A stretch of 64,000 nucleotides of DNA, from assembly GCA_026018925.1 (NCBI GenBank), contig JAKSZU010000135.1, forward strand, positions 124,001-188,000, read 5' to 3'. The DNA comes from Tupaia tana (Eukaryota > Chordata > Mammalia > Scandentia > Tupaiidae). The translations under genes were made by a program, and so were the position numbers. The first letter of the stretch is position 1, and every line of letters begins with the position of its first letter. Of this stretch, positions 33,815 through 44,479 are shown piece after piece. The notes under the pieces are model-generated. The model searched no databases, had not been told where the DNA came from, and was given only the letters and a program-made list of their open reading frames with translations.

Positions 33815-34064
33815 CTTGGGTCAGCTCCATAGTCCCATAGGTTAAGGGAGTCAGATCCCACATGGCTGACGATGTCAGATCCCCGCCCTGATGAAAAACA
33901 CACCTGGTGCATGTGCATGCATGCCTCAGATCCCAACAGGATGGAGAAATGGAGAAGGGATTGTGGCATGACCACATCCCTTTGAGAGATACTTTCTCCT
34001 TCTCTCTCTTTTTCTGTCTCTCCACCTCTTTCTGGTGAGCCCATGTACTCTCTAGCAATTAAAA
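33815..34064 (+). mobile_element. SINE-B copy, old
   Basis: Diverged head (gtcccataggttaaggg); centre agaaatggagaagggattg; tail ctctctagcaattaaaaa. Confidence 0.72.
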
Positions 34065-34225
34065 AAGTCCTATAGAAGCTCACAGAAGGATAGACTATTG
34101 CTAAGACTGATTCATATGATTAAAGTTGAATTTATTTAAGCACATCAGTGCTGGATTAAGGCAAAACTCTAACCTTCCCTGTGCCATGCATCCCATGCAT
34201 GCTTTGGTAGCACCAGTGTCCAGCT

Positions 34226-34256
<31 letters not shown>

Positions 34257-34584
34257 AACCAGTGCAGGAGGATGTGAGAATGACGGAGGGTGATCTGACT
34301 GTGACATCTGTCATGCCAGGGTTTATTTGACTGGTAAGGCAGGTGTCTCCTTCCTACCTTACTGCTCCTTATATGTTCCCCCTGAAGCTGTGCTCTCCCT
34401 CTAAGTGTAAGAGGACAACTTTCTCTGGCAGAGAAGCACCACTCTTTGGTCAAGTGTTTCTGAGTAACCTCACTCCCCTGTTAGAATCTCCAAATGAGCT
34501 CTCAAGAAATAATGCAAGAAAGCATTATCTGGTTGCAAGAAGAAAACTATAAGATCCACAATTCATTTACAAAAACAGGTTAAG
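34065..34584. other. Unassigned sequence with (CA)13 at 34227-34252
   Basis: Only the microsatellite is recognised. Confidence 0.5.
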
Positions 34585-34860
34585 GGACCAGCAGTTAGCG
34601 TAATGGCTATGTCGCTGGACTCCCATGTAGTCAACCACAGTTCGCGTCCCAGACCCGGTGGCTTAAAATTCATGACGGGCGCGTGTGCGTGCGTGCCCAA
34701 AATCCTGAGAGGAGAATAGAGGAGAAGGGATTGTGGCATGACCATCCCCCCTGGGGGGTGATTTCTCACTTTCTGTCTCTCTGTCTCTCTCTGTCTGTTT
34801 GGCAAGCGCACGTGCCATATAGTGAAAACCTCTCCAAAAAAAAAAAAAAAAAAAAAAAAC
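34585..34860 (+). mobile_element. SINE-A copy
   Basis: Full length; B box reads agttcgcgtcc; tail of 23 A. Confidence 0.92.
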
Positions 34861-35029
34861 CACAGACAATGAAGAATTAAAATGTCGATCTTAATATTTT
34901 AACACTATAAAAATATGTTTACAGAGTTCAATCCACAAGTTCCAGTATTCTGTTCAAACTAGCATCAAACTAGGCTCATTATATCCACAGTTAGAATTTG
35001 GTTTTGTTTCTACTTTTACTTTATTTGTG

Positions 35030-35257
35030 TATTTTTTTCCATGCAGAGAAAGGCAGAGAAAGAGAGAGAGGAAAGAGAAATAGGTGTCTCTATCTGGGTC
35101 CTCATACCACGATCTATCCCAACTTCAGCCAGCTAGGATCAAGGGCATGTGTGCATCCAGCGTGCACAGGGAGGCCTCAGTGCATGAACCTGGGACCTTC
35201 CCTTGTGGGTCTGGTATCACAGATTATTCAGCTACACTGCACCACCAGCTGGCCCCA
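35030..35257 (-). mobile_element. SINE-D copy
   Basis: Minus-strand head is the complement of ctgcaccaccagctggcccc; tail is GA-rich. Shares the order and words (tagctggc, gcatgcac-like) of the copy at 12774-12980, and lacks the SINE-A/B body. Confidence 0.55.
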
Positions 35258-35364
35258 CACTCTACTAAAACTTGAATCACTGTAAACTTAGTTCTAGATC
35301 AGAACAAAGCCCCAAACCCATATGCACCACTCATCTCAGTACTGGGCATTCCTTTGGTGAGGTA

Positions 35365-35590
35365 AAGTGATGTACAGAACTCAAGACCACAGACCTGGGA
35401 GCTGGATGGCTCAGGTATGAATCCCAACTCAGTCACCTGACCTCAGGCAAATCGCTTCATCACTGTGTGCTGCACTTCCCACGTCATATCCCAAATATGT
35501 TGCAAGTGGGGGTAAGTAAATGAATAGTGTTGACAAAGCATCATTGCGTCAGATAGACTTTCAATAAATAGCACCTGTTTGATGAGTTAA
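35365..35590 (+). mobile_element. MIR SINE
   Basis: agaccacagacctgggagc..., gtatgaatcccaactcagtc, ctcaggcaaatcgcttc and the end gactttcaataaatagc follow the mammalian-wide MIR consensus in order. Confidence 0.85.
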
Positions 35591-35919
35591 CTAGCTCAGT
35601 ATATGCTAATACACACAGGGCCTTATGCTGAGACTTAGACGCTACTTCTTGCTAGGATATTTAATATGGTTGATATATGTAAGTTTCAAAAAAAACATGT
35701 GACCTAGTGGCTATTTCATTTCCCAGCCAGCTGATGCCCTACATGCTCACCTGCATTAATTTACTGTACAGTACATGAGGACTTATGCTATATTACATGC
35801 TGTTAATACGAGGTATGAGACATTATCTCTGCCCTGAGGCCTTAAATTGTAGTAGAGGAGATACAGACCCAGAATGCAAGTTGCTTTGAAACTCTGTAGG
35901 AAGACAAAACAAAACTGAA
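35591..35919. other. Unassigned sequence
   Basis: No feature recognised. Confidence 0.4.
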
Positions 35920-36040
35920 GCCAGTAGGTGGCATGATTGTTAAAGCATGGGACTTCCACGTGGCCAACTGTGGTTCTAGACCCAGACCCAGAGACTTGAA
36001 AATCACACCTGGTACATGTGCACACATGCCCAAAATCATA
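35920..36040 (+). mobile_element. SINE-B, head portion only
   Basis: agccagtaggtggcatgattg to gcccaaaatcat; 3' truncated. Confidence 0.75.
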
Positions 36041-36296
36041 TCAGCCAACAAATGATGACAAAAAGAGGGCACAGATAAAGTGGTAACTGTGTATCATAGA
36101 CTTAAAATATTTATTTGCTTGGTGCTGATACACAAAGGAATAATTATTATCTATGTCATTTAAATTTTTTTTTCAGTTACACATGACTGACTCAATTGTT
36201 TCCTCTTGAACTGCTGTTTCAACTTTATATTGCTACTCAGTACTTGGTATTTAATTGGTTCATTCCAGTTCCAAATATTCTATTTTTCTATGAGTT

Positions 36297-36339
<43 letters not shown>

Positions 36340-36577
36340 TTTTTTGGGGAGGTTTTTCTACAGGGCGTGTACGCTTGCCAGAGAGACAGAAAGTGAGAAA
36401 TCACCCCCAAGGGGGGATGGCCACACCGCAATCCCTTCTCCTCTATTCTCCTCTCGGGATCTTGGGCACGCATGCACACGTGCCCAGCATGAGTTTGAGC
36501 CACTGGGTCTGGGACTCGAACCATGGTCAACTATATGGGAGTCCAGCAACATAGCCATTATGCCAACTGCTGGTCCT
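36297..36577 (-). mobile_element. SINE-A copy with (TTTA)11 tail
   Basis: The tail complement is the tetranucleotide run at 36297-36341, followed by the element body at 36342-36577. Gagtttta/gagtttg flanks suggest the TSD. Confidence 0.9.
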
Positions 36578-36597
36578 AGAGTTTGTTTTAATTTTTA

Positions 36598-36850
36598 AAA
36601 ATGTTTTGCCACAGGATATGTGTGCTTGCAAGAGAGAGAGAGAGAGAGAGAAAGCTAGAAATCACTCCCCATGGGGGGATGGCCACACCACAGTCCCTTC
36701 TCCTCCATTCTCCTTCTAACATATTGGGCATGCATGCATGTGCATGGGCATGACTTTCAAGCCACTGCTAGGTCTGAAACTGAAACCACAGCTGACCATG
36801 TAAGAATCTAGCACCTTAACCAGCATGCCACCATGCCACCTGCTGGCCCC
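36598..36850 (-). mobile_element. SINE-B copy
   Basis: ttttgccacaggatatgtgt to gccacctgctggcccc, with a short GA tract and a duplicated ccatgccac near the head. It lies beside the preceding SINE-A. Confidence 0.85.
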
Positions 36851-37329
36851 AGTTTTGCTTTATCTTCCTATAGAGTCTCAAAAAAACCTGAGTTCTGGAT
36901 CTGTTACATAATTTTTAAATGTATCTCCCATTAATTCACTTGGCACAGTATATCACACATAGGTACTAAATAAATACATGTCTTTCATTCAATAAGTAAA
37001 TACTATATGAACCAAAAGTTAACCTGCATAGCAAAGTCTAAATGAGACAAGGTTCTTCCCAGTTTAAATATATACAGATTGTTAAATTCAGTTCATGTAT
37101 CTACACTGGGGAAAAGTAAGAATGATGAAAGCTTTACAAAATTGATTTTATAAAAAGCTACAGGAATTGGCATTATTGATCCACATGAAAGAATTCATCA
37201 GAGTGAGTGTCCTCCAACAGGAGTTGCCTACAGTTCATTGCTCCTGAAAAGATACCCGCAATAGGCCTCGAACTGTTTCAGAATTATTTAAACCAGGGAT
37301 CAGAAGAATGGAAAGAAGAGTAGAGCAGT
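36851..37329. other. Unassigned sequence
   Basis: No feature recognised. Confidence 0.4.
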
Positions 37330-37505
37330 GCTCCCCAAACAGTGGACTCTGCGCTTGCAGCGACAGATAACCCTGGAGCAGGGAGAACTGCAAATTCAGT
37401 AGCCCCACCCCCGACTTACAGAATCCGAATCTGGGGTGGAGCCATCTGGCCCTTGTTTTAACAAGCCCTCCAAGTGACTCTGACACAGGCTCAAGATCTC
37501 TACAG
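37330..37505. mobile_element. hAT MER5-like fragment
   Basis: gtgctccccaaacagtgg, gccccacccccgacttac, gaatccgaatctgggg and ttaacaagccctccaagtga occur in the order seen in MER5/MER20-type hAT repeats. Confidence 0.65.
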
Positions 37506-37531
37506 GGAAGGTGTGCTGCAAAAGAACTTCT

Positions 37532-37799
37532 CTTTTTTTATTATTTTATTTTATTTTTTTGAGAGGTTTTTGCTATAGGGCGTGCACTCTCCAGAAAGAC
37601 AGAGAGAGACAGAGAGACAGAAAGTGAGAAACCACCCCTCTCCCCGGGGGGGCGGGGGGATGGCCACACTGCAACCCCATCTCCTCCATTCTCCTCTCGG
37701 GATCTTGGGCACACATGCACATGTACCCAGCATGAGTTTAAGCACCAGGGTCTGTGACTCGAACCACAGTCAGCTACATGGGAGTTCAGTGACATAGCC
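37532..37799 (-). mobile_element. SINE-A copy lacking the first ~20 bp of its head
   Basis: Stops at gacatagcc, so the terminal gggaccagcagttagcg part is absent, yet agaacttctc repeats at both edges (about 37524 and 37803). The 5' truncation therefore happened on insertion. Confidence 0.88.
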
Positions 37800-37812
37800 C
37801 TAAGAACTTCTC

Positions 37813-38344
37813 ACCAGGGCCTTCACTTCTCACAGATTGCAAATCTAAATAGCGAGCAAACTGAATGATTGTCTCTGAACACAGCTGGAACAGTGTGGGC
37901 TCAGCGCTTGCTCCATGCCCTCAGGCTTCCCAGGCTTACCTACCCTCAGCTGAGAGCTCACAACCCAGCCAGGAAACTGCCAGCCAAGGATCTGGGGAAA
38001 AGTGAAAATCCTGAAAAAATATGACAGAAAGAGAGAGAAGAAAAGAAGTGTCAAGAAGATGGTTGGGACATGAATAGGGAGGATGAGTCAGAAAAAAGTA
38101 AAATGAAAAGTATGAACATGAGAACAGAACAAAGAGATGAGCTCACCTACAGTCAGAGTTGCATGAAATTAGAGGGAAGGGAAAGAAAAGGTGTTTGAAG
38201 GTCAGGTGCAGGGGGTGGGGTGCTGAAAACCCTGTGACAGAGTCACTGCGAGAGTTAAGTGGGTTGGTCTGCTTACAGTGACACAGTGCCCCACAAGTGG
38301 TGACACTGTGTAAGGATTCTCTGTGACTGTGACCTCAGTTAAGA
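37813..38344. other. Unassigned sequence
   Basis: No feature recognised. Confidence 0.4.
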
Positions 38345-38428
38345 AACACAGGTGGCATGGTTTCTAAGCGCTAGACTCCCACATGGCCGACTGTAGTTCA
38401 AGTCCCAGACCTGGTGGCTTGTTTTCTC

Positions 38429-38477
<49 letters not shown>

Positions 38478-38520
38478 TGGTGAGAACACATGCCATATAG
38501 CAAATTTTAAAATAATAAGA
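38345..38520 (+). mobile_element. SINE-C copy
   Basis: Head caggtggcatggtttctaagc; ctggtggcttgttttctc then (ct)n and catgccatatagcaaattt. Confidence 0.8.
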
Positions 38521-39547
38521 ATAAAGAAAATTAAATCAATCATCTTTTGCAAAGGAAAGAAACACAAAGGTTGAGAAGGAAGAGGGAAGAAACAGCATAC
38601 ACTACCTGCATTCCAGCCGTGATGAGAACAGGCCTTCCTGAAGGGAGGCTATGACACAGGCCACCTCGTACACTTCCCATTTAGCAGTTTGTCCACAGCT
38701 GACACGTTACACGTATGTCCACCCCCACACTTCTATGCACACCTACTTACCTATGGTGTCTCCGTGTAACTCACTAGAAAGTATCTGTGGTATTTCTTAC
38801 TTTCTACTTATTTATTTATGCAAATTGAAGAGGTGCTCTTACTGATATGTCTAGGCTGCTTGTTTCAGAAAGTCATCTTGGAGTTACATGAAGAATAATT
38901 TTTAAAACTACTTATAGAGCAGCCTGGCTACTAACCAACTCTTTGTTATTTTTGTTTTAAAAGGTAGGCATACTTTAAATTTGACAAAGACTCATAAAAA
39001 TAGAAAAGTCCTTGCTGGGGGGGACCGCGCATACCTGCACACAATGGGGTGCCTTCCTAACGACTTTCTTTAATGGATTGGACTTGGTTTTGGTATTCAC
39101 TAGCGATCATATTTCCAGGAGAATTTCCTGTTAGCTTTGGCTAGATTACTATAGATGGACTAGACAGAAAATAGAGCATCTCCATTGATTAGAGACAGTC
39201 TTTCAAAAACACGAAGTGAAAAATAGAAGAAAGAGAATGTACCTGCGTAGAATCTAGTAATAGAAACGGCAGGTGATCTGACTACATCTTAGAGCACACC
39301 AGTGAAATCCAGCTCTCTCATTGGCCAGTGTGGCAAGGACTGGCACATATGGATTTGCTCAAAACAAGTAGAAACAGGCCTACTCCTCCCTTCACAGTGA
39401 AGTTACCAGATGGCCCCAAAGAAAGAATGTTTTTCTCCTATTTTACTCACCCAGAAAATAAAAATCTTACAAGTATTATGTCTTTCATGATTTCATCACG
39501 ATTGAACATACCTAGGAAGTGATGTTGCCCAAAGAAAATCTTTGCCA
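38521..39547. other. Unassigned sequence
   Basis: About 1 kb without a recognised repeat or gene; candidate single-copy DNA. Confidence 0.4.
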
Positions 39548-39811
39548 GGTCCAGCAGTTGGCATAATGACTATGTCGCTGGACTCTCATGTAGTCAACCA
39601 TGGTTCGAGTCCCAGACCCGGTGGCTTAAACTCATGCCAGGCATCTGTGTGTATATGCCCAGAATCCCAAGAGGAGATGGAGGAGAAGGGATTGTGGCAT
39701 GGCCATCCCTCCTGGGAGGCGATTTCTCACTTTCTGTCTTTCTGTCTCTCTCTGTCTTTCTGGGGAGCACACATGCCCTATAGCAAAAGCCTCTTAAAAA
39801 AAAAAAGAAGA
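39548..39811 (+). mobile_element. SINE-A copy
   Basis: gtccagcagttggcataatg head. aaaatctttgcca before and aaaacctttgcc after give the TSD. Confidence 0.92.
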
Positions 39812-40120
39812 AGAAAACCTTTGCCTTTTGGGATCAATCTGAGCACTAAGTCATCAAAGAGAGTGGAACAGACACTTTGTTGGTCCCTGGCACGTACAGG
39901 GAAGCTTAAGACTGAAATACTACTCCTGTGCTGAGTTTATTAGGAAGAATGGCAAGCCAGGCTTTTTATCCTCAGGAAAATTTCAGCAATGTGTGCATGG
40001 AGGGGTGGGAAGGTGGGAGGTGGTGACACTGCTGACAGAGGGTAAGCCATATGGCGGCCACATGCTTCTCTGGTTGTCAAAGTCAGAAATCGCATCTGTA
40101 GGTCTACACATCCCTGGGAT

Positions 40121-40386
40121 ATATATATATTTTTTAGATATTTTTGCTATAGGGCGCGTGCGCTCACCAGACAGACAGAGAGAGACATAGAGACAGAAAG
40201 CGAGAAATCACCCCCCAGGGGGGATGGTCACGCCACAATCCCTTCTCCTCCATTCTCCTCTAGAGATCTTGGGCACGCACGCACACGTGCCTGGCGTGAG
40301 TTTTAAGCCACCAGGTCCAGGACGTGAACCGCAGTTGATTACGTGGGAGTCCAGTGACATAGCCATTACACTAACTGCTGGTTCTC
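40121..40386 (-). mobile_element. SINE-A copy
   Basis: Exact 12-bp TSD catccctgggat at 40109-40120 and 40387-40398. (ta)n lies at the tail side. Confidence 0.93.
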
Positions 40387-40669
40387 CATCCCTGGGATTT
40401 GATTTTTCACTATAGATCCAGGATTATCAAGGTACTCCTGAGGGCCTGCTATTTTAAGTTGTCATATGGGAGTGACGCTGATATTTGACCTCCCCTGCTG
40501 TGGCTGTTAGTTTGTCTAGCAGATTAGAGCAAGTAGTTAAGGAGAACCAGAGGGGAACATGTGGGGTAATTAGGATTTCAAGCCCTGGTACAAATGGCTC
40601 GAATCTCAGGACATCCTACAAAGGCATTCTACAAATAACAAAAGGGGCAGAGTGAGACCAGTAGAAAAA

Positions 40670-40932
40670 AAAAATTTTTTTTTGAGAAAATTTATCATAG
40701 GGTGCGTGAACTCACCAGAAAGATGGAGAGAGACAGAAAGACAGAAAGCAAGAAATCACCCCACAGGGGGCATGAACACGCCACAATCTCTTCTCCTCCA
40801 TTCTCCTCTCGGGATCTTGGGCACGCACGCACACACACCCGGCATGAGTTTAAGCCACCAGGTCCAGGACTTGAACCACGGTCAACTACATGGGAGTTCA
40901 GCGACATAGCCATTACACCAACTGCTGTTCCT
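40670..40932 (-). mobile_element. SINE-A copy
   Basis: Full length; accagtagaaa repeats at both edges (about 40658 and 40936). Confidence 0.92.
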
Positions 40933-41250
40933 GAAACCAGTAGAAATTTATCATCATCCCTAGAGATAAATGAATATCTCAAAACCACTTAAATAACTGA
41001 ATTCAAAAGTAGGGAGGTTCAGGTGACAAGCTTCAGAAATCAATGTTTGTTTTACTAAATTGGACAATCATCTGCTAGGAAACCATGAAGGTGGGTACAA
41101 AACTATAACCCTTGTGTACCACGCACACACATGAGATTAAACTTCATCTAACACTGAATACTTAAAGGGTTATTACATTCTTAGAGAAAATATCCTTTAT
41201 TCAAATATTGAATAGTCACTGAAATAGAAACTGAAAAACAACAGCATGTA
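40933..41250. other. Unassigned sequence
   Basis: Flank of the HAL1-like element; nothing recognised. Confidence 0.4.
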
Positions 41251-41268
41251 TAAAAGAGAAAAGATGGG

Positions 41269-42064
41269 ATTCTCTGAGAAGATTCCTCATGGATACTGGG
41301 AACTAGATATTTCAAGTCACAGGAGAAATGAAGATTTTCTACTCATAATTCAGCCTCCAGCAAGCAAAGCTAGTGTGGCAGGAGAGTTGAGCCATTCTCT
41401 GAGAAGATTCCTCATGGATACTGGGAACTAGATATTTCAGGGCACAGGAGAAATGAAGATTTTCTACTCATAATTCAGCTTCCAGCAAGCAAAGCTAGTG
41501 TGGTAGGGAGCCCCTCTGGCCTTCTATCTCTGTCTCTGTGTCTCTGAGGACTCTGTCTCTCTCTGCTCCTGTCTCCTCATTTTTTTTTTGGGTAATTTTT
41601 CCTTTTTACGATGTTTTTAAAGGCAGAGTTTCTCTCTGGCTCTCAGCTCCATCTTTTGTTTTGTTAATAATCCCTTCTGCTCCTATCTCCCAGGCAGGAG
41701 AGTTGAGCCATTCTCTGAGAAGCTTCCTCATGGATACTGGGAACTAGATATTTCAGGGCACAGGAGAAATGAAGATTTTCTACTCATAATTCAGCCTCCA
41801 GCAAGCAAAGCTAGTGTGGTAGGGAGCCCCTCTGGCCTTCTATCTCTGTCTCTGTGTCTCTGAGGTCTCTGTCTCTCTCTGCTCCTGTCTCCTCATTTTT
41901 TTTGGTAATTTTTCCTTTTTACGATTTTTTTTAAAGGTAGAGTTTCTCTCTGGCTCTCAGCTCCATCTTTTGTTTTGTTAATAATCCCTTCTGCTCCTTT
42001 CTCCCAGGCAGGAGAGTTGAGCCATTCTCTGAGAAGATTCCTCATGGATACTGGGAACTAGATA
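41269..42064 (+). repeat. Tandem ~315-bp 5' UTR monomers
   Basis: ggcaggagagttgagccatt starts at 41377, 41693 and 42007 (spacing 316 and 314 bp). A shortened unit at 41269-41376 lacks the pyrimidine-rich ~190 bp. The last unit is cut at gaactagata (42064) where the unique 5' UTR begins. Each full unit has a purine/AT part (ctcatggatactgggaactag, attttctactcataattc) and a CT-rich part (tctgtctctgtgtctctgag). Known monomeric L1 5' UTRs (for example murine) act as promoter units; that role here is inferred from position only. Confidence 0.93.
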
Positions 42065-42081
42065 AACCGCGCCGCGCGGTT
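42065..42081 (+). other. GC-rich hairpin at monomer/5' UTR junction
   Basis: aaccgcg-ccg-cgcggtt: a perfect 7-bp stem with a 3-nt loop, CpG-rich within AT-rich surroundings, exactly at the end of the monomer array. Confidence 0.8.
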
Positions 42082-42380
42082 TTCTATTTTGTGATTTTTT
42101 CCTTTAAAAAAAAATAGAAAAGCAATTATAATTTTTTATTTTTTTGTCTTTTTTCTCTCTTTTTGTTGTTGTTTCTCTCTCTCTTTTTCATTTTCCTTTT
42201 TCTTGTCTCTCCACCCAATATCTACTGAATCTGCTGCACCAGCGATCACAACAGAACGGCAATCAGATTCTAGAACACCTCTGTCTGCTTGCTCCTGAAC
42301 ATTGAGGCTTAACTTCAAGAATTTGAAAGAAACACGCCATTCATCAGATGACAAGAAATCACCATCGGATCACGAGAAAT

Positions 42381-43349
42381 ATGGGAAAACAAGAAAATAC
42401 CTCTCCTCCAATGGAAAAGAGTAACTCTCCTTCATCCACAAGCAGTTCGGTGAAAGTCATGGAAATGTCTGATAAGGAATTTAGAACATTCGTAATGTCG
42501 AAACTAACAGAGATGGAAGAAAAGAGAGATAATGAACTGCTAAAGAGAAAGGAGAAAGAAGTTGCCGAGTTCCAGGAGATGAGAAAATTCTTGCAAGATC
42601 TAAAAGAGGAATTACACACTTTACAAAAGACTCAAACGGAAGTGCTAGAGATGAAGTCTATAATACAAGAAGTCAAAATCTCCCTTGAAAGTATTAAAAG
42701 CAGACTAGATCATTCAGAAAATAGAATCTCAGATGTAGAAGAGAAAATGGCTGGCTTAGAATAGTCCACCACGAAGACTGAGAAAATGGCTCAAAAATTT
42801 GAGAATGATATGCGAGAAGTACTGGATACCATCAAATGTCCAAATATCCGGATAATTGGCATTACAGAAGGTGAAGAGACCCATAAGGGCATTGATAATC
42901 TATTCCATGAAATCCTGCAAGAAAACTTTCCAAACCTAGAGAGGCATTCGAAGATCCAGTCCCAGGAAATACAAAGGACCCCAAATAGAATCAACCCAAG
43001 AAGATCTTCTCCAAGACACATTATAGCCAGGCTGACCAAAACCGCAGACAAAGACAAGATACTAAGATTGGCAAGAGAGAAACAACAAGTTACCTACAAA
43101 GGACATCCCATCAGGCTAACAGCAGATCTCTCATCGGAAACAATGCGAGCGAGGAGAGAATGGGAAAATATATTCAAAGTGTTACGAGAGAAGCAATTTC
43201 AGCCAAGAATACTGTACCCGGCAAGATTATCTTTCAGGTGGGAAGAAAAGACAAGAACATTCTCAGATAAACAAAACCTGAAAGAATTTACCAGCACCAG
43301 ACCAGATCTCCAAGAAGTTCTCAAGGGTGTGCTGTATCAAGAAAATTAA
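42381..43349 (+). pseudogene. L1-type ORF1 protein of the HAL1-like element, one in-frame stop
   Basis: Frame of 322 codons from MGKQENTSPP to GVLYQEN, typical length for L1 ORF1p, an RNA-binding nucleic-acid chaperone that forms trimers in cytoplasmic RNPs. Residues ~1-35 are a polar, Ser-rich head. About 40-130 form a heptad coiled coil rich in Lys/Glu. About 150-245 form the RRM (IRIIGITEGEE; PRHIIARLTKTADKDKILR). The C-terminal domain follows (RLTADLSSETMRARREW, FQPRILYP). The only disruption is TAG at codon 128 (42762-42764), at the end of the coiled coil, and the frame resumes intact with STTKTEKMAQKF. An upstream in-frame ATG at 42348 would add 11 residues; 42381 is chosen because it matches the start area of L1 ORF1 proteins. 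The otherwise clean frame indicates recent activity. No ORF2 start follows. Confidence 0.9.
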
Positions 43350-43912
43350 ACACAGACACACGGAAATAAGAGTCTAAAAACTATGAAAGTGGCCAACTTA
43401 ATCATAGGGACAAGTCTGGAGTTGAATATTATATCCCAGAATTTAATCAGGAAAATTGAACCAGAACAGAAGATAAAAGTACATGAGACTGATAGGTTCA
43501 TGCACCTTCCATTTGAACAGAATCCTAACTTGTTTCCTGGCTTTAAGCAAAGTTCCTTGGCATTTCTTTGAGTTAAGTTAAAACTGGTTTTCTTAGTAGT
43601 AATGAGTGAACTCACCATTGAAAGTAGTTAGATTATGTAGGAAATTGTGTGATCAATGCAACGTGGGTGGGAAGGGAATGAAGGACAATTGTAGACACCG
43701 GAGGTGGTGTGAGAGGAGGGTGGGAAGGGACAGAGGGTCAGAAAGAGGGGTGGAAGTAATTATAGGAACTAGTAATGGAAAATTTTTTGTAATGTGCATG
43801 ATTGTATCACTATGCAGTGTGTACTGGATGGGAGATTGCATTTTGTATGCTGTGATGAAGCTTAGGGAAGGAATGTAAATTGAGTTACAAAAAAAAAAGT
43901 TTCAGAAAAAAA

Positions 43913-44364
43913 AAATATATCTATTCAATGACTGCAGTAGGATATGTAGCCACAGCTAGGTGCTACTTTATAGGACGCGTAAAGTAAGACTTGTGTTCAT
44001 GGAAATGTGGATATCACCTGTGTTTGCTATGAGGGTATTTGGATTGATTAGGGTCTTTGGCGTTACAATAAAATGTGAGGAGAAAACAGTATAGAAAGCA
44101 AACATAGTTACCAGAGACTGTGGGAGGAGAGTGGGAGATGGCAGAGGGTAAGAGATAGAGAATCTAGGATGGGGGGAAAAAAGCAAAACATACAGAAGAC
44201 AAGAAATAGAAGATCATTTGCTGACAATAACATGTTTGTTGATGTGCTTGATTGAGACAATATATAGTGTAATTTGGATGGAAAATCTCATTTTGTATGC
44301 TGTAATGATGTTCAGAGAATGAATGCAAATAAATAAATTGAAAAAAAATAAAAAAATAAAAAAA
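43913..44364 (+). other. 3' extension: second L1-type 3' UTR carried inside the TSD
   Basis: After the first A-rich end the sequence runs ~130 bp of unrelated DNA, then a second, diverged copy of the 3' UTR (gggaggagagtgggagatggc; attttgtatgctgtaatgatg) and the true tail. Because the TSD lies outside it, this was part of the transcript that inserted, consistent with read-through into a neighbouring older L1/HAL1 end. Confidence 0.75.
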
Positions 44365-44479
44365 TAAAAGAGAAAAAATGGGTTCCCTACAATTGACAAA
44401 CAGGAAGCAGAGCATCTTGTGTTTTTTATTTATTCATTTAATAATAATTTACTGGGAATAATAAGCTTTTCTCTATATT

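Larger units (their letters stand above)
41269..44364 (+). mobile_element. Young HAL1-like LINE: tandem 5' monomers, ORF1, no ORF2, double 3' end
   Basis: A 3.1-kb unit between direct repeats taaaagagaaaagatggg (41251-41268) and taaaagagaaaaaatggg (44365-44382), 17 of 18 bases identical. Order: partial plus two full ~315-bp repeats and the start of another (41269-42064); a unique 5' UTR (42065-42380); an L1-type ORF1 (42381-43349) with one premature stop; a 3' UTR that ends in A-rich gtttcag(A)10 near 43912; then a second L1-type 3' end finishing in (aaaaaat)n at 44364. There is no endonuclease or reverse transcriptase sequence. The ORF1-to-3' UTR junction (ggccaacttaat then tagggacaag) is the same as in the old element at 5531-7542. 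By analogy with mammalian HAL1 elements, replication would depend on L1 ORF2 protein supplied in trans; the shared terminal 3' sequence (tgcattttgtatgctgtgatg, compare 17960-17985) supports that. It could alternatively be an L1 with a precise ORF2 loss, but the shared junction in two independently inserted copies argues for a lineage. Confidence 0.88.

Noticed and set aside
41269..42064. Independent satellite array
   Set aside because: The repeats sit inside the LINE's TSD and abut its 5' UTR, so they belong to the element.
42381..43349. Simple internally deleted L1
   Set aside because: The old copy at 5531-7542 has the same ORF1-3' UTR junction and an intact TSD, so one-off deletion is less likely. 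Not fully excluded without more copies.
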